Part shown: positions 26,595-35,600 of the stretch, piece by piece
Layout of the letters: each line of letters starts with the position of its first letter
Numbering within the stretch: the first letter of the stretch is position 1
NCBI GenBank assembly: GCA_020723385.1
Contig: DYIZ01000007.1
Span: 1 to 64,000, forward strand
DNA: 64,000 nucleotides
Source of the DNA: Candidatus Aquidulcis sp.
Lineage (GTDB): Bacteria > Chloroflexota > Anaerolineae > Anaerolineales > UBA4823
Direction of reading: 5' to 3'
The notes under the pieces: generated by a model
Told to the model about the DNA's origin: nothing
Databases searched by the model: none
The model's input: the letters and a program-made list of their open reading frames with translations, nothing else
Program-made: the position numbers and the translations under genes

Positions 26595-28046
26595 ATGTCT
26601 GAATTTACAACCCCCGCCTGGGTTCAGAATGCGGTTTTCTATCAGATTTTCCCCGACCGTTTTGCCAGCAGCCCAAAAGTCGTCAAGCCGGGCAACCTCG
26701 AAGCCTGGGATGCATCGCCCACCGTTCACGGATTTAAAGGCGGCGACCTGCTGGGCGTGGTCGAACATCTCGACTATCTTCAAGACCTGGGCATCACGGC
26801 GATCTATTTTTGCCCGATCTTCCAGTCGGCTTCCAACCATCGCTATCACACGCATGATTATTTCCATGTTGACCCGCTGCTGGGCGGCGACGAGGCTTTC
26901 AAGACCATGCTCGAGGCGTGCCATCAGCGCGGCATTCGGGTTGTGTTGGACGGTGTGTTCAATCACGCCAGCCGTGGGTTTTTCCAGTTCAATCACATCC
27001 TCGAATGCGGGGAATCATCCCCCTATTTGGATTGGTTCGATGTGCGCGGTTTCCCGCTGAACGCTTATGAAGGCAGGCCCAATTATCGCTGCTGGGTGGA
27101 CCTGCCGGCGCTGCCGGAATTCAACTTCAAGAATCCGCAGGTTCGGCAGTATATCTTCGACATCACCCGCTACTGGCTCGACCAGGGTATTGACGGCTGG
27201 CGGCTGGACGTGCCATTTTGCATTGACGATGACAGCTTCTGGCAGGAATTTCGGCAGATCGTCAAGACCTCCAACCCCGAGGCCTACATCGTCGGCGAGA
27301 TTCCCTGGGAGGCGCGCCGCTGGCTGCAAGGCGACCAGTTCGATGCGGTGATGAATTATCTGTTCACGGTGGCTTGCCTGGGTTTCTTTGCCCATGATAC
27401 CTTCGACCGCGATCTGGCGATGGGCATGATGGGGCTGTACGATTTCCCCGTGCTCGATGCGCCGGCGTTTGCCCGCCGCGCCGAGGAACTGCTGGCGATG
27501 TACCCGCATCCAGCGGCATCGGCGCAGCTCAATCTGCTAGACAGTCACGATATGCCGCGTTTTCTCAGCCTGGCAAAGGGCGACAAGACCGCACTCCGGC
27601 TGGCGGCCCTGTTCCAGATGACTTATCCTGGCGCACCGTGTGTTTACTCCGGAGATGAAATCGGGCTGGAAGGGGGTCGTGATCCCGACAATCGCCGCGC
27701 CTTCCCGTGGGATGAACGCCTGTGGGATACCGATTTGCTGGCAGAATTCAAGCGGCTGATTACGCTGCGCAAAGCACACCCGGCTCTGCGCACTGGCGTT
27801 TTCGTCTCGCTGTACGCTGAGGCTGGTGTGTATGCTTACTTGCGGCAATTGGGCGACGAGAAGCTTATCGTGGCGTTGAATACCGCACGGGAAAGCCGAT
27901 CCCTGTCAATTCCAGTCGCCTCTCACTTCGCTGACGGCATTTACCTGCGAGATGCGTTGAGCGCCAGCGAGGTGGTTGTCTCGCAGGAGAAGATCATCAA
28001 TCTGACCCTCCCCCCACGGGCGGGGGCGGTGTTTTCACCCGGGTAA
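26595..28046 (+). CDS. GH13 alpha-amylase family (neopullulanase/cyclomaltodextrinase-like)
   Basis: AVFYQIFPDRF, GIRVVLDGVFNHAS, DGWRLDVPF, YIVGEIPWE, LLDSHDMPR. Confidence 0.9.
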   Translation: MSEFTTPAWVQNAVFYQIFPDRFASSPKVVKPGNLEAWDASPTVHGFKGGDLLGVVEHLDYLQDLGITAIYFCPIFQSASNHRYHTHDYFHVDPLLGGDEAFKTMLEACHQRGIRVVLDGVFNHASRGFFQFNHILECGESSPYLDWFDVRGFPLNAYEGRPNYRCWVDLPALPEFNFKNPQVRQYIFDITRYWLDQGIDGWRLDVPFCIDDDSFWQEFRQIVKTSNPEAYIVGEIPWEARRWLQGDQFDAVMNYLFTVACLGFFAHDTFDRDLAMGMMGLYDFPVLDAPAFARRAEELLAMYPHPAASAQLNLLDSHDMPRFLSLAKGDKTALRLAALFQMTYPGAPCVYSGDEIGLEGGRDPDNRRAFPWDERLWDTDLLAEFKRLITLRKAHPALRTGVFVSLYAEAGVYAYLRQLGDEKLIVALNTARESRSLSIPVASHFADGIYLRDALSASEVVVSQEKIINLTLPPRAGAVFSPG

Positions 28047-28057
28047 AACAGTAACAC

Positions 28058-29560
28058 ATGGCTGAATTGCGCATATCGCTTCTTGGAGGGCTAAACCTGG
28101 TTTTTGGAGGCCGTTCGCTGCCGCCTCCCTCGCCGCCGAAACTGGTTTCGCTGCTGGGTTGTTTGCTGTTGAATCATGAGCAGCCTGTCACCCGAGATCA
28201 GCTTGCAGTATGGCTGTGGCCGGATGTCGAAAGCGCTGATGCCCGCGCCAACTTGCGCCGCCATCTTCATCTGCTGCGCGAGGCGCTGCCCGAGGGGGAA
28301 TGGATTTTGACCGACCGTGATACGGTGCAGTGGAATCCGGCGGCGAAATACTGGCTGGATGTGGACGAATTCACCTGCCGGGTAGCGCGCTGCACGAGCG
28401 ATGGAACGCTACAATCCTGCGAGGCATGCCTGGCGCTATACCAGGGGGATCTGCTTCCAGAGGTTTATGACGATTGGCTTATCCTGGATCGTGAGCGGTT
28501 GAGCCAGCTTTACCTGCAAACTCTGAAGGCAGCCATCGAATGTTTCGGCGAACGAGGCGACTATGCCACCGCGCTCCGGTTTTCACAGCAGTTGCTTCGG
28601 TATGACCCATTGCACGAAGAGACCCACCGCGCGGCGATGCGCCTGAACTACCTTGCCGGGGACCGCCCGGCTGCCTTGCGACAGTTCGAGCAGTGCCGGG
28701 AGCTTTTACACCGCGAATTGAATGTGGAGCCGATGCCCATTACACTGGAACTGCATCGGGCGATTCTCGAAGAGCAGTTGCCGCCCGGCCGCGCCGCGCC
28801 ATTTTCTCGCGCCAGGCAAATAATCCCGGCTGTTCGATTGGTGTCTGTCCCAGCCAGGCCTGCTCGGCGAAGGTGGTGGGTTATGTCAGCCGCCGGAGTG
28901 ATCGTATTGTTGTTACTGCTGGCTTTTATTTGGTTTGTCAGGAGGCCGCTGGCTGTGGATAATCTCATTATCAGCGGGCCAGCTGATGCGGCAGACACAT
29001 GGATTAGCGAGCAATTCCCCAACGATTTGTATTGGCCTGACGACCCTGACCATACGCCGCATAGTCAATATTCCCGTGCTCACTTGCAATATTTCGACCA
29101 TCCTGTAGATCGAATATTGATTCGTTTCGACCTTGGCGCGCTGCCCAAGGATGCAGAAATCGAGCGAGCAATTTTCGAAATCCGCCTGGAAACCTGGATC
29201 GAGCTGGATGGCGCTGGATCACTGATAATGGCATACCCGGCGCAGGTGAGTGCCTACCAGATTTTTCAACCCTGGCAGGCAGACCAGGCGACTTACACTC
29301 GCCCCTGGTCTCAGCCCGGTCTCCAGCGGGGGATAGATATTGGCGATCAGCCGTTGGATACACTGGAGATTAATGGCACGAACTGGCTGGCGTTCGATGT
29401 GACCGAGGCAGTGAAATCGTGGCAGCGTGAGCCTGCCTCGAACAGCGGGCTGATGCTCGTCATCAGCGGCGCTTCAGAAGAAATAGCCCATTACTGGGTG
29501 GATTTGACCGATCAACCTGCGCCTAATTTTCGCCCGGTTCTACGAATTTCCTATCGCTAA
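28058..29560 (+). CDS. SARP/BTAD-like regulator + single TM helix + extracytoplasmic DNRLRE/CBM96-like domain
   Basis: ISLLGGLNLVFGGR...KLVSLLGCLLLNHEQPVTRDQLAVWLWPDVESADARANLRRHLHLLREALP (winged helix); RELNVEPMPITLELHRAIL (BTAD); TM WVMSAAGVIVLLLLLAFIWFV; ADTWISEQFPN...ILIRFDLGALPKDAEIERAIFEIRLE. Confidence 0.82.
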   Translation: MAELRISLLGGLNLVFGGRSLPPPSPPKLVSLLGCLLLNHEQPVTRDQLAVWLWPDVESADARANLRRHLHLLREALPEGEWILTDRDTVQWNPAAKYWLDVDEFTCRVARCTSDGTLQSCEACLALYQGDLLPEVYDDWLILDRERLSQLYLQTLKAAIECFGERGDYATALRFSQQLLRYDPLHEETHRAAMRLNYLAGDRPAALRQFEQCRELLHRELNVEPMPITLELHRAILEEQLPPGRAAPFSRARQIIPAVRLVSVPARPARRRWWVMSAAGVIVLLLLLAFIWFVRRPLAVDNLIISGPADAADTWISEQFPNDLYWPDDPDHTPHSQYSRAHLQYFDHPVDRILIRFDLGALPKDAEIERAIFEIRLETWIELDGAGSLIMAYPAQVSAYQIFQPWQADQATYTRPWSQPGLQRGIDIGDQPLDTLEINGTNWLAFDVTEAVKSWQREPASNSGLMLVISGASEEIAHYWVDLTDQPAPNFRPVLRISYR

Positions 29561-29562
29561 CT

Positions 29563-31137
29563 ATGGGTCTCCGCGTTTGCATGTTGGGTGGTTTTCGAGC
29601 CGAAATCCTTAATCGCCAACTGGCGACTTTCAATCAACCTCATTTGATTGATTTGTGGGCATACTTGTTGCTCCACTCACAGCGTCCAATCCGGCGCGAC
29701 CAACTGGCATTTTCCTTGTGGCCGGATTGCAGCGAACAAGAGGCGCGTGCTCAATTGCGCTCTGCCCTCCACCAATTGCGGTCGCTGTTACCCCCGCAGG
29801 AGGCCGGCTGCCCCTGGATTTTGTCGGTGAAGGGCGCCCTGTGCTGGAATCCCCAGGCTGATTACTGGCTGGATGTGCATGAATTTTCCCAAGCCATAGC
29901 AAGCACTTCCTGCGAGCAGGTGACGGCAGGCGTGGCGCGATATGGCGGCGACCTGCTCCCGGAATTGTCTGGCGAGTGGGTGTTAGCAGAGCGCGCACGG
30001 TTGCGTGACCAATATTTGTCCAGCCTGCATCGGCTGGCGACCATGCAAGCCGAACATTTGCTTTACCTGGCTGCCCTCGATACGGCTCAAAGGCTGGTGC
30101 ACGAGGACCCCTTGAGCGAGGTCGCCCAGCGAGAGCTTGCCAGGCTGCGCTATCTCACCGGCGACCGGGCTGGCGCGCTGCGGCAGATCAGCGATTTCCA
30201 AAATACACTGGAACGGAACGGTTTTGCCTCCCGGCTTTCCTCTGAGACGCTGGCATTGCGCGATTCCATAGTATCTGGCCTGGAAATATCACCGCCTGAA
30301 TCGGCGCGAATGGTTTCTGCCTCGAAATCCGGGCTTCAACCGTCAACTCCTGCTAATATAGCCATGACAGGCGGGCGATCGGTTGTTTCCGAATGGGTCT
30401 CCCGGTTATCGGGGCGGCCGTTTTCGATTGCTCTCACGGTAGTAATCGCTGCCGTGCTATTGGCTATCATGGCGTGGTATCGTCCGTTCGGACCACACGC
30501 AACGATGACTCTCAGCGGGCCGCAAGCCGTTGAGGATACCTGGATCGCTTCGGCGGCGCCCGGCTCGACTTCGGGATTGGGGTTTGAAAATGATCAGTGG
30601 TTGTATATTGATCTGCATGACGGGCGCGGTCCGGTCAAGCCCGAAACACCGTTTGCCCAATATCCGGCAGCGCGGTTGAACTTGGCCGGTTCGACGGTGA
30701 TTGACGCGCTGCTCGCTTTCGACATGGCGCAATTGCCTGCCTGGCGTCATGTCGAAAGCGCCTACCTGACAATCTATCTCGAACGGGATTACTCCTGGAT
30801 GGGCAAGCCTCAGGTACCACCGGTAACCATCACGGCTTACCGGATTCTTCGTGAGTGGGATTCACTTACAGCCACATTCAGCTTTCCCTGGCTCGAACCG
30901 GGTCTCAAGCCTGGAGAGGATTATGAGTCTCGGCCATTGAGCTGGCAGACGGTGACGGCAGATGGCTTTGTAACTTTCGATTTGAGCGATGCCTTTCCAG
31001 CCTGGCAGTGGGGGCATAATTATGGCGTCGTTTTGATGGTCACAGAGGCCCCGGCCGGCGAGTCGGAATTTTGGATGATAACGAGCGAACACCCCGAATC
31101 CTCGCATTGGCCGCGGCTGACCATTCGCTACCGATAG
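29563..31137 (+). CDS. SARP/BTAD-like regulator + TM + DNRLRE/CBM96-like domain (tandem paralogue)
   Basis: VCMLGGFRAEILNRQ...RRDQLAFSLWPDCSEQEARAQLRSALHQLRSLLP; TM FSIALTVVIAAVLLAIMAWY; VEDTWIASAAPGSTSGL...LLAFDMAQLPAWRHVESAYLTIYLE. Confidence 0.82.
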   Translation: MGLRVCMLGGFRAEILNRQLATFNQPHLIDLWAYLLLHSQRPIRRDQLAFSLWPDCSEQEARAQLRSALHQLRSLLPPQEAGCPWILSVKGALCWNPQADYWLDVHEFSQAIASTSCEQVTAGVARYGGDLLPELSGEWVLAERARLRDQYLSSLHRLATMQAEHLLYLAALDTAQRLVHEDPLSEVAQRELARLRYLTGDRAGALRQISDFQNTLERNGFASRLSSETLALRDSIVSGLEISPPESARMVSASKSGLQPSTPANIAMTGGRSVVSEWVSRLSGRPFSIALTVVIAAVLLAIMAWYRPFGPHATMTLSGPQAVEDTWIASAAPGSTSGLGFENDQWLYIDLHDGRGPVKPETPFAQYPAARLNLAGSTVIDALLAFDMAQLPAWRHVESAYLTIYLERDYSWMGKPQVPPVTITAYRILREWDSLTATFSFPWLEPGLKPGEDYESRPLSWQTVTADGFVTFDLSDAFPAWQWGHNYGVVLMVTEAPAGESEFWMITSEHPESSHWPRLTIRYR

Positions 31138-31219
31138 AATTCTTATTAAAATTACCAAAAGGACGCAAATCGGACGCGGTACGAACGTTTTTCGGACGGT
31201 GGTTATGTTAGGCTTGGTT

Positions 31220-31438
31220 ATGGCCGAAACAGAGAACCTCCCGTTAGATATCGAACGTCCCGTATTTGTCGTGCGCCTGTGGTGGGAACCTGCCAGCGAG
31301 GAGAACGAAAAAATCGGCGAGTGGCGCGGCTCGGTAGAGCGGCTCGCCTTGGGGGAACGGCGGTTCTTTCGCCGGCTGGCCGACATCCCCGAGATTTTGG
31401 GGGCGCAACTCGTAGACCTCCCGCCTCCGGCTGAGTGA
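31220..31438 (+). CDS. Small hypothetical protein
   Basis: MAETENLPLDIERPVFVVRLWWEPASEENEKIGEWRGSVERLALGERRFFRRLADIPEIL; fits between flanking co-oriented genes; no family recognised. Confidence 0.45.
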   Translation: MAETENLPLDIERPVFVVRLWWEPASEENEKIGEWRGSVERLALGERRFFRRLADIPEILGAQLVDLPPPAE

Positions 31439-31518
31439 CCATTTGCCAATGACCCCATTTGCTCAATCCCATTTTTCTAAGTCCAAACAATCAAATCTCG
31501 ACTCGAAAGGATATTTCT

Positions 31519-33438
31519 ATGAATACCAAAAGCGCAATCGCTCCAAAAACCATTCGTCTGGTTTTCGGCCTGATTATTTTACTGGCTTTATTGTCGCCGA
31601 TGCCCGGCTCGATGCGAGTAGCGAAGGCCAGCGGGCCTTACGTGGTTAACATGGGCTACGATGGCCCGGACTCGGATCTCGGCGATGGCATCTGCTACGA
31701 TGGGGTTGGGGGCTGCACACTGCGCGCGGCTATCCAGCAGGCTTCTGCTGACGGCGCAGCAACCACCATCACTTTCGATAGCAGCCTGGCCGGGACAACG
31801 ATTCCTTTATCCGGCAGCTATGGCATGATCGTTTGGGCTGGTTCCAATATCACTGTGGATGGCGGAAGCCAGAATATTACGATCAGCGGCGAATTTATGA
31901 ATGCCGGGCAAAACATGTTCCAAATCCAGGGTAATGACAATACCCTTACCAACCTTACGCTAAAAAACTCGCGCTGGGATGGCATTCAGGTTGGCGATTT
32001 TGCCGGGGTCGGTTATGGAAACCGTAACACGATTTCCAATTTGAAAATGACGGGCCATCTTGCAGCAGCAATCTATGTCTACGGTGGGGCGAATAGCGGT
32101 GGTCAAGACAACGTCATCGCTACCAGTGTGATTGGTGCGAGTTCCAATTTAGTGACATCCTGTATCAGCGGTGAAGGTAATGGTTATGATGGCGTTAGAA
32201 TCGAGACCTATGCTCATCGAACGATTGTCAATGGCAACCGCATCGTCTGCAACGGGAATTTTGGAGTCAATGTCTACGGGCCGAGCGGTTCTTCTGAGAA
32301 TGTCCAAATAACCTATAACGATATCGGCGGTTACGGCATCAATGACATGGGGAATGCCTGGGACGGCATCAACGTTGCTGCTACCAATAACACTTTGATT
32401 CACGGTAATGTAATCGTCGGTAATGGTTATGATGGCATTTGGGTGAACAATTCCCAAAACACAACCATGACATTTAATGCCATCGGCGTGAACAGCGGAG
32501 GTGTGTCAGCGGTACCTAATGATCTATGCGGCATAGGTTTGACGGACGCCGCTCATGATAATACGATTGGCGGTTCAGGCGTTGGTGACAAGAATTACAT
32601 CAGCGGCAATGGCGACTCGGGTGTGTGCATCGAAGGCGGCTCGCACGACAACCTGGTCGAAGGCAATCTCATCGGTTTGAACGGCGCCGGTACAACAGCC
32701 ATCCCGAATGGTCAAACGGGGGTGGCAGTGCGGGCATCTGATAATAATTACATTGGTACCTCAATGGGTGGGGTAACGCAATATATCTCCGGCAATACTC
32801 TCGCTGGAATCTATGTCGAGAACTCGAGTGGTACGTTTATTGGTCAGACAAACCGGGTTGGAGTTGCCAGCGATAATGTGACGCCAATAGGAAATGGGCA
32901 GGAAGGTATCCTGTTAAACGGCGCGGTCAACACGAGCGTTTTCCCATGGATCATTGCACACAATGGCGGCGCAGGTGTTGCTGTGGTTGGCGATGCTGCC
33001 CTGGGTAACAAGATTACCATCGTTGATGATGTTCACGGTAACGGCGGCTTGCCGGTTGACCTGGGCAATGATGGGCATACCGCCAACGGCGCACATACCC
33101 CGCCCGGGCCAAATAACTGGCTCGCTTACCCGGTTATTACCGGCGGCGCAGGCAGTAATGTTACCGGAACAGCATGTAATGACTGCCTGATAATTATTTA
33201 CCAGGCATCAGGAAATCCCACGGCGGCCGGGGGAGGCGGGATATACCTCATGGAAGTGACTGCCAATGGGTCGGGCGACTGGTCTGCCGTTTTGCCGGGC
33301 GGTGTGACGGCCTCACAAGTTACCGTGGCGGCCTGCGAAGCGCCATGCTCGACGATTGGCAACACATCCGAAATGAGTCCGATGTATAACAGCGGCGGGG
33401 GCGGTTATAAAATCTATCTGCCGATTGTCAAGCGGTAG
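31519..33438 (+). CDS. Secreted CSLREA-like parallel beta-helix protein with C-terminal IYLPIVKR
   Basis: Signal peptide MNTKSAIAPKTIRLVFGLIILLALLSP; DGICYDGVGGCTLRAAIQQAS; beta-helix repeats (NTISNL, YISGNGDSGVCIEGGSHDNLVEGNLIG); ends YKIYLPIVKR*. Confidence 0.85.
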   Translation: MNTKSAIAPKTIRLVFGLIILLALLSPMPGSMRVAKASGPYVVNMGYDGPDSDLGDGICYDGVGGCTLRAAIQQASADGAATTITFDSSLAGTTIPLSGSYGMIVWAGSNITVDGGSQNITISGEFMNAGQNMFQIQGNDNTLTNLTLKNSRWDGIQVGDFAGVGYGNRNTISNLKMTGHLAAAIYVYGGANSGGQDNVIATSVIGASSNLVTSCISGEGNGYDGVRIETYAHRTIVNGNRIVCNGNFGVNVYGPSGSSENVQITYNDIGGYGINDMGNAWDGINVAATNNTLIHGNVIVGNGYDGIWVNNSQNTTMTFNAIGVNSGGVSAVPNDLCGIGLTDAAHDNTIGGSGVGDKNYISGNGDSGVCIEGGSHDNLVEGNLIGLNGAGTTAIPNGQTGVAVRASDNNYIGTSMGGVTQYISGNTLAGIYVENSSGTFIGQTNRVGVASDNVTPIGNGQEGILLNGAVNTSVFPWIIAHNGGAGVAVVGDAALGNKITIVDDVHGNGGLPVDLGNDGHTANGAHTPPGPNNWLAYPVITGGAGSNVTGTACNDCLIIIYQASGNPTAAGGGGIYLMEVTANGSGDWSAVLPGGVTASQVTVAACEAPCSTIGNTSEMSPMYNSGGGGYKIYLPIVKR

Positions 33439-33457
33439 CTTGAAAGTCAGATTTTAT

Positions 33458-33496
33458 ACGGCAGGTTGAAGGCAGGTTATGCTTTCAACCTGCCGT
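33458..33496. terminator. Terminator-like hairpin
   Basis: ACGGCAGGTTGAA...TTCAACCTGCCGT, 20 bp after the stop at 33438. Confidence 0.65.
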
Positions 33497-33623
33497 TGCG
33501 TTGCAATTTCAGACGTTCTATGCGACAATCAAGCTGGAAATCGTATCATTTCGATGCCGGGAAGATAGGTAACGGTCACCGGCCAGGTAATTGGTCCCCC
33601 AAGGATAAACAAAAGGAGTTTCT

Positions 33624-35522
33624 ATGGCAGCCAATCATAACCTCATTCGTTTGATCGTTCGCTCGATGATTGTTGTTGCATTGGTCTTGATCGCGCCTGG
33701 GGTGAATGTATCCCAGGTGGCTTATGCGGATGCATCGTTCGTGGTCAACTCCACGGATGACAGCGTCTCCTCCGGCTCAGCCAATGGGGTTTGTGACAAC
33801 GGGAGCGGCGTCTGCACCCTGCGGGAGGCTGTCAAAGAGGCCAACGCTGCCTCGGGCAATAAGACGATCACCTTTAGCCTGGGAACGGCGACGATTACCC
33901 TGACCCAGGGGATGCTGGTGATCTCCGCGGATAACATCACCCTCGACGGCGGCGCGCTTTCTACGATCACCCTCAGCGGAGCAGGGCTGGCAGATGGTAC
34001 CAGCATCTTACGCGTGCAGGGGGGGAACAATCAGATCCTGAACCTGACGGTGCGCGCATCCAAATGGAATGGCATCCAGGTGGGGGACTTCGCTGGCGTC
34101 GGCAGCGGCAACTACAATCTCGTCTCGAACGTTGCCGTCATTGGCAGTGTCGCAGCCGGGATATACGTTCACGGCAGTGCAGAGAGCGGCGGCAACGGGA
34201 ATTCGATCAGCGGATCTGTCATTGGCGCTCCTAACTGGTCGGCTAATATGTGCGTCAGTTGGGCCAGCAATGGTCTGGATGGCGTTTACATTGACGGCGG
34301 GGCAGATGATACGCTGATCTCAGGCAGCCGCGTGGTGTGCAGCGGCGGCAACGGGATATACATTGATGGCGGCGCGAGCGGTACGAATCTGCGCACCATC
34401 ATCGCGACCAGCGACATCGGCACGAACAACATGGGGATGATGCATAATTTCCTTTCGGGCATCTTCGACAGGCTGAACACCGGAACCGTTATCCATGACA
34501 ATCGCATTGGCGGGAATCTATATTCCGGGATAAATCTGTACGGTTCCAGCCAGACGGAAATCTACGGCAATACGATAGGCGTCACCGAGAACTCTGGGTA
34601 TGTCATACCCAATGGAACTGAGGGCATTCTGGTCTCCGACGCATCTCACGATGTCGCCGTTGGCAGCGCCACGGATCCCAGTTACCGCAATATCATCAGC
34701 GGGAACACCGGGAGCGGCGTATCCATCGAAAGTGGATCCTATAATATTTTCTTGAATGGAAATTTGCTTGGATTGCACAGCAACGGCACTGCACTCATTC
34801 CCAACCATCTGGCTGGGGTGGCGGTTTTCGACTCATCGGCTGTCGTTCTGAGCGCTATTGATGCCACGACCCAACAGTTCATCTCTGGTAATACCCGAGA
34901 GGGGGTCTACGTGCAAAATTCGAGCGCCGTCTCGATTTACTACAATACCTACATCGGGGTCGCAGCAGATACGGTCACTGCCAAAGGCAACGGCCGGGAG
35001 GGTATCCTGCTGGTGGATTCGACATTATCCAGCATAACCTCTGCCAAAGTTGACTACAACGGGCTGGCTGGCATTGCTGTTACGGGAAACACATCGAGCG
35101 GCAATTATATTCTGCCCTACGAAGTACGCTCGAATGGCGGCCTGCCGCTCGATTTGGGCAACGATGGGCACACACCCAATGACAGCGGCGACGGGGATAC
35201 GGGGCCAAATGGGCTTTTGAATTACCCCGTGATTACCACCGCCAATGGCAGCAACATCGGCGGGACAGTCTGCGCCAGTTGTACCGTTTGGATCTACGAA
35301 GCGTTCGGCAACCCGGCAGGTAATGGAGGCGGGGGGGCATATTTGACAAATACATCTGCCGATCCCTCGGGTAATTGGAATGCGGCCCTGCCAGGTGGAT
35401 TGACTGCTGCCGATGTGACTCTGATCGCTCAAGGCGGCGGCCCAAATAACGTTTCTGAGATGAGTCCCATTTACGTCGCTGGCGGCGGGCATCGGGTTTA
35501 TTTGCCTGTCGTCAGGCGGTAG
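33624..35522 (+). CDS. Secreted CSLREA-like parallel beta-helix protein (paralogue) with C-terminal VYLPVVRR
   Basis: NGVCDNGSGVCTLREAVKEANAASGNKTITF; beta-helix repeats; ends HRVYLPVVRR*. Confidence 0.87.
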   Translation: MAANHNLIRLIVRSMIVVALVLIAPGVNVSQVAYADASFVVNSTDDSVSSGSANGVCDNGSGVCTLREAVKEANAASGNKTITFSLGTATITLTQGMLVISADNITLDGGALSTITLSGAGLADGTSILRVQGGNNQILNLTVRASKWNGIQVGDFAGVGSGNYNLVSNVAVIGSVAAGIYVHGSAESGGNGNSISGSVIGAPNWSANMCVSWASNGLDGVYIDGGADDTLISGSRVVCSGGNGIYIDGGASGTNLRTIIATSDIGTNNMGMMHNFLSGIFDRLNTGTVIHDNRIGGNLYSGINLYGSSQTEIYGNTIGVTENSGYVIPNGTEGILVSDASHDVAVGSATDPSYRNIISGNTGSGVSIESGSYNIFLNGNLLGLHSNGTALIPNHLAGVAVFDSSAVVLSAIDATTQQFISGNTREGVYVQNSSAVSIYYNTYIGVAADTVTAKGNGREGILLVDSTLSSITSAKVDYNGLAGIAVTGNTSSGNYILPYEVRSNGGLPLDLGNDGHTPNDSGDGDTGPNGLLNYPVITTANGSNIGGTVCASCTVWIYEAFGNPAGNGGGGAYLTNTSADPSGNWNAALPGGLTAADVTLIAQGGGPNNVSEMSPIYVAGGGHRVYLPVVRR

Positions 35523-35600
35523 TGCTCGATGTTGGTTCCTTTTACAAGTTGTCCAACTATTCAAACCGCTGTAGAATAGAACCGTTGTAAATCCTGCCCA

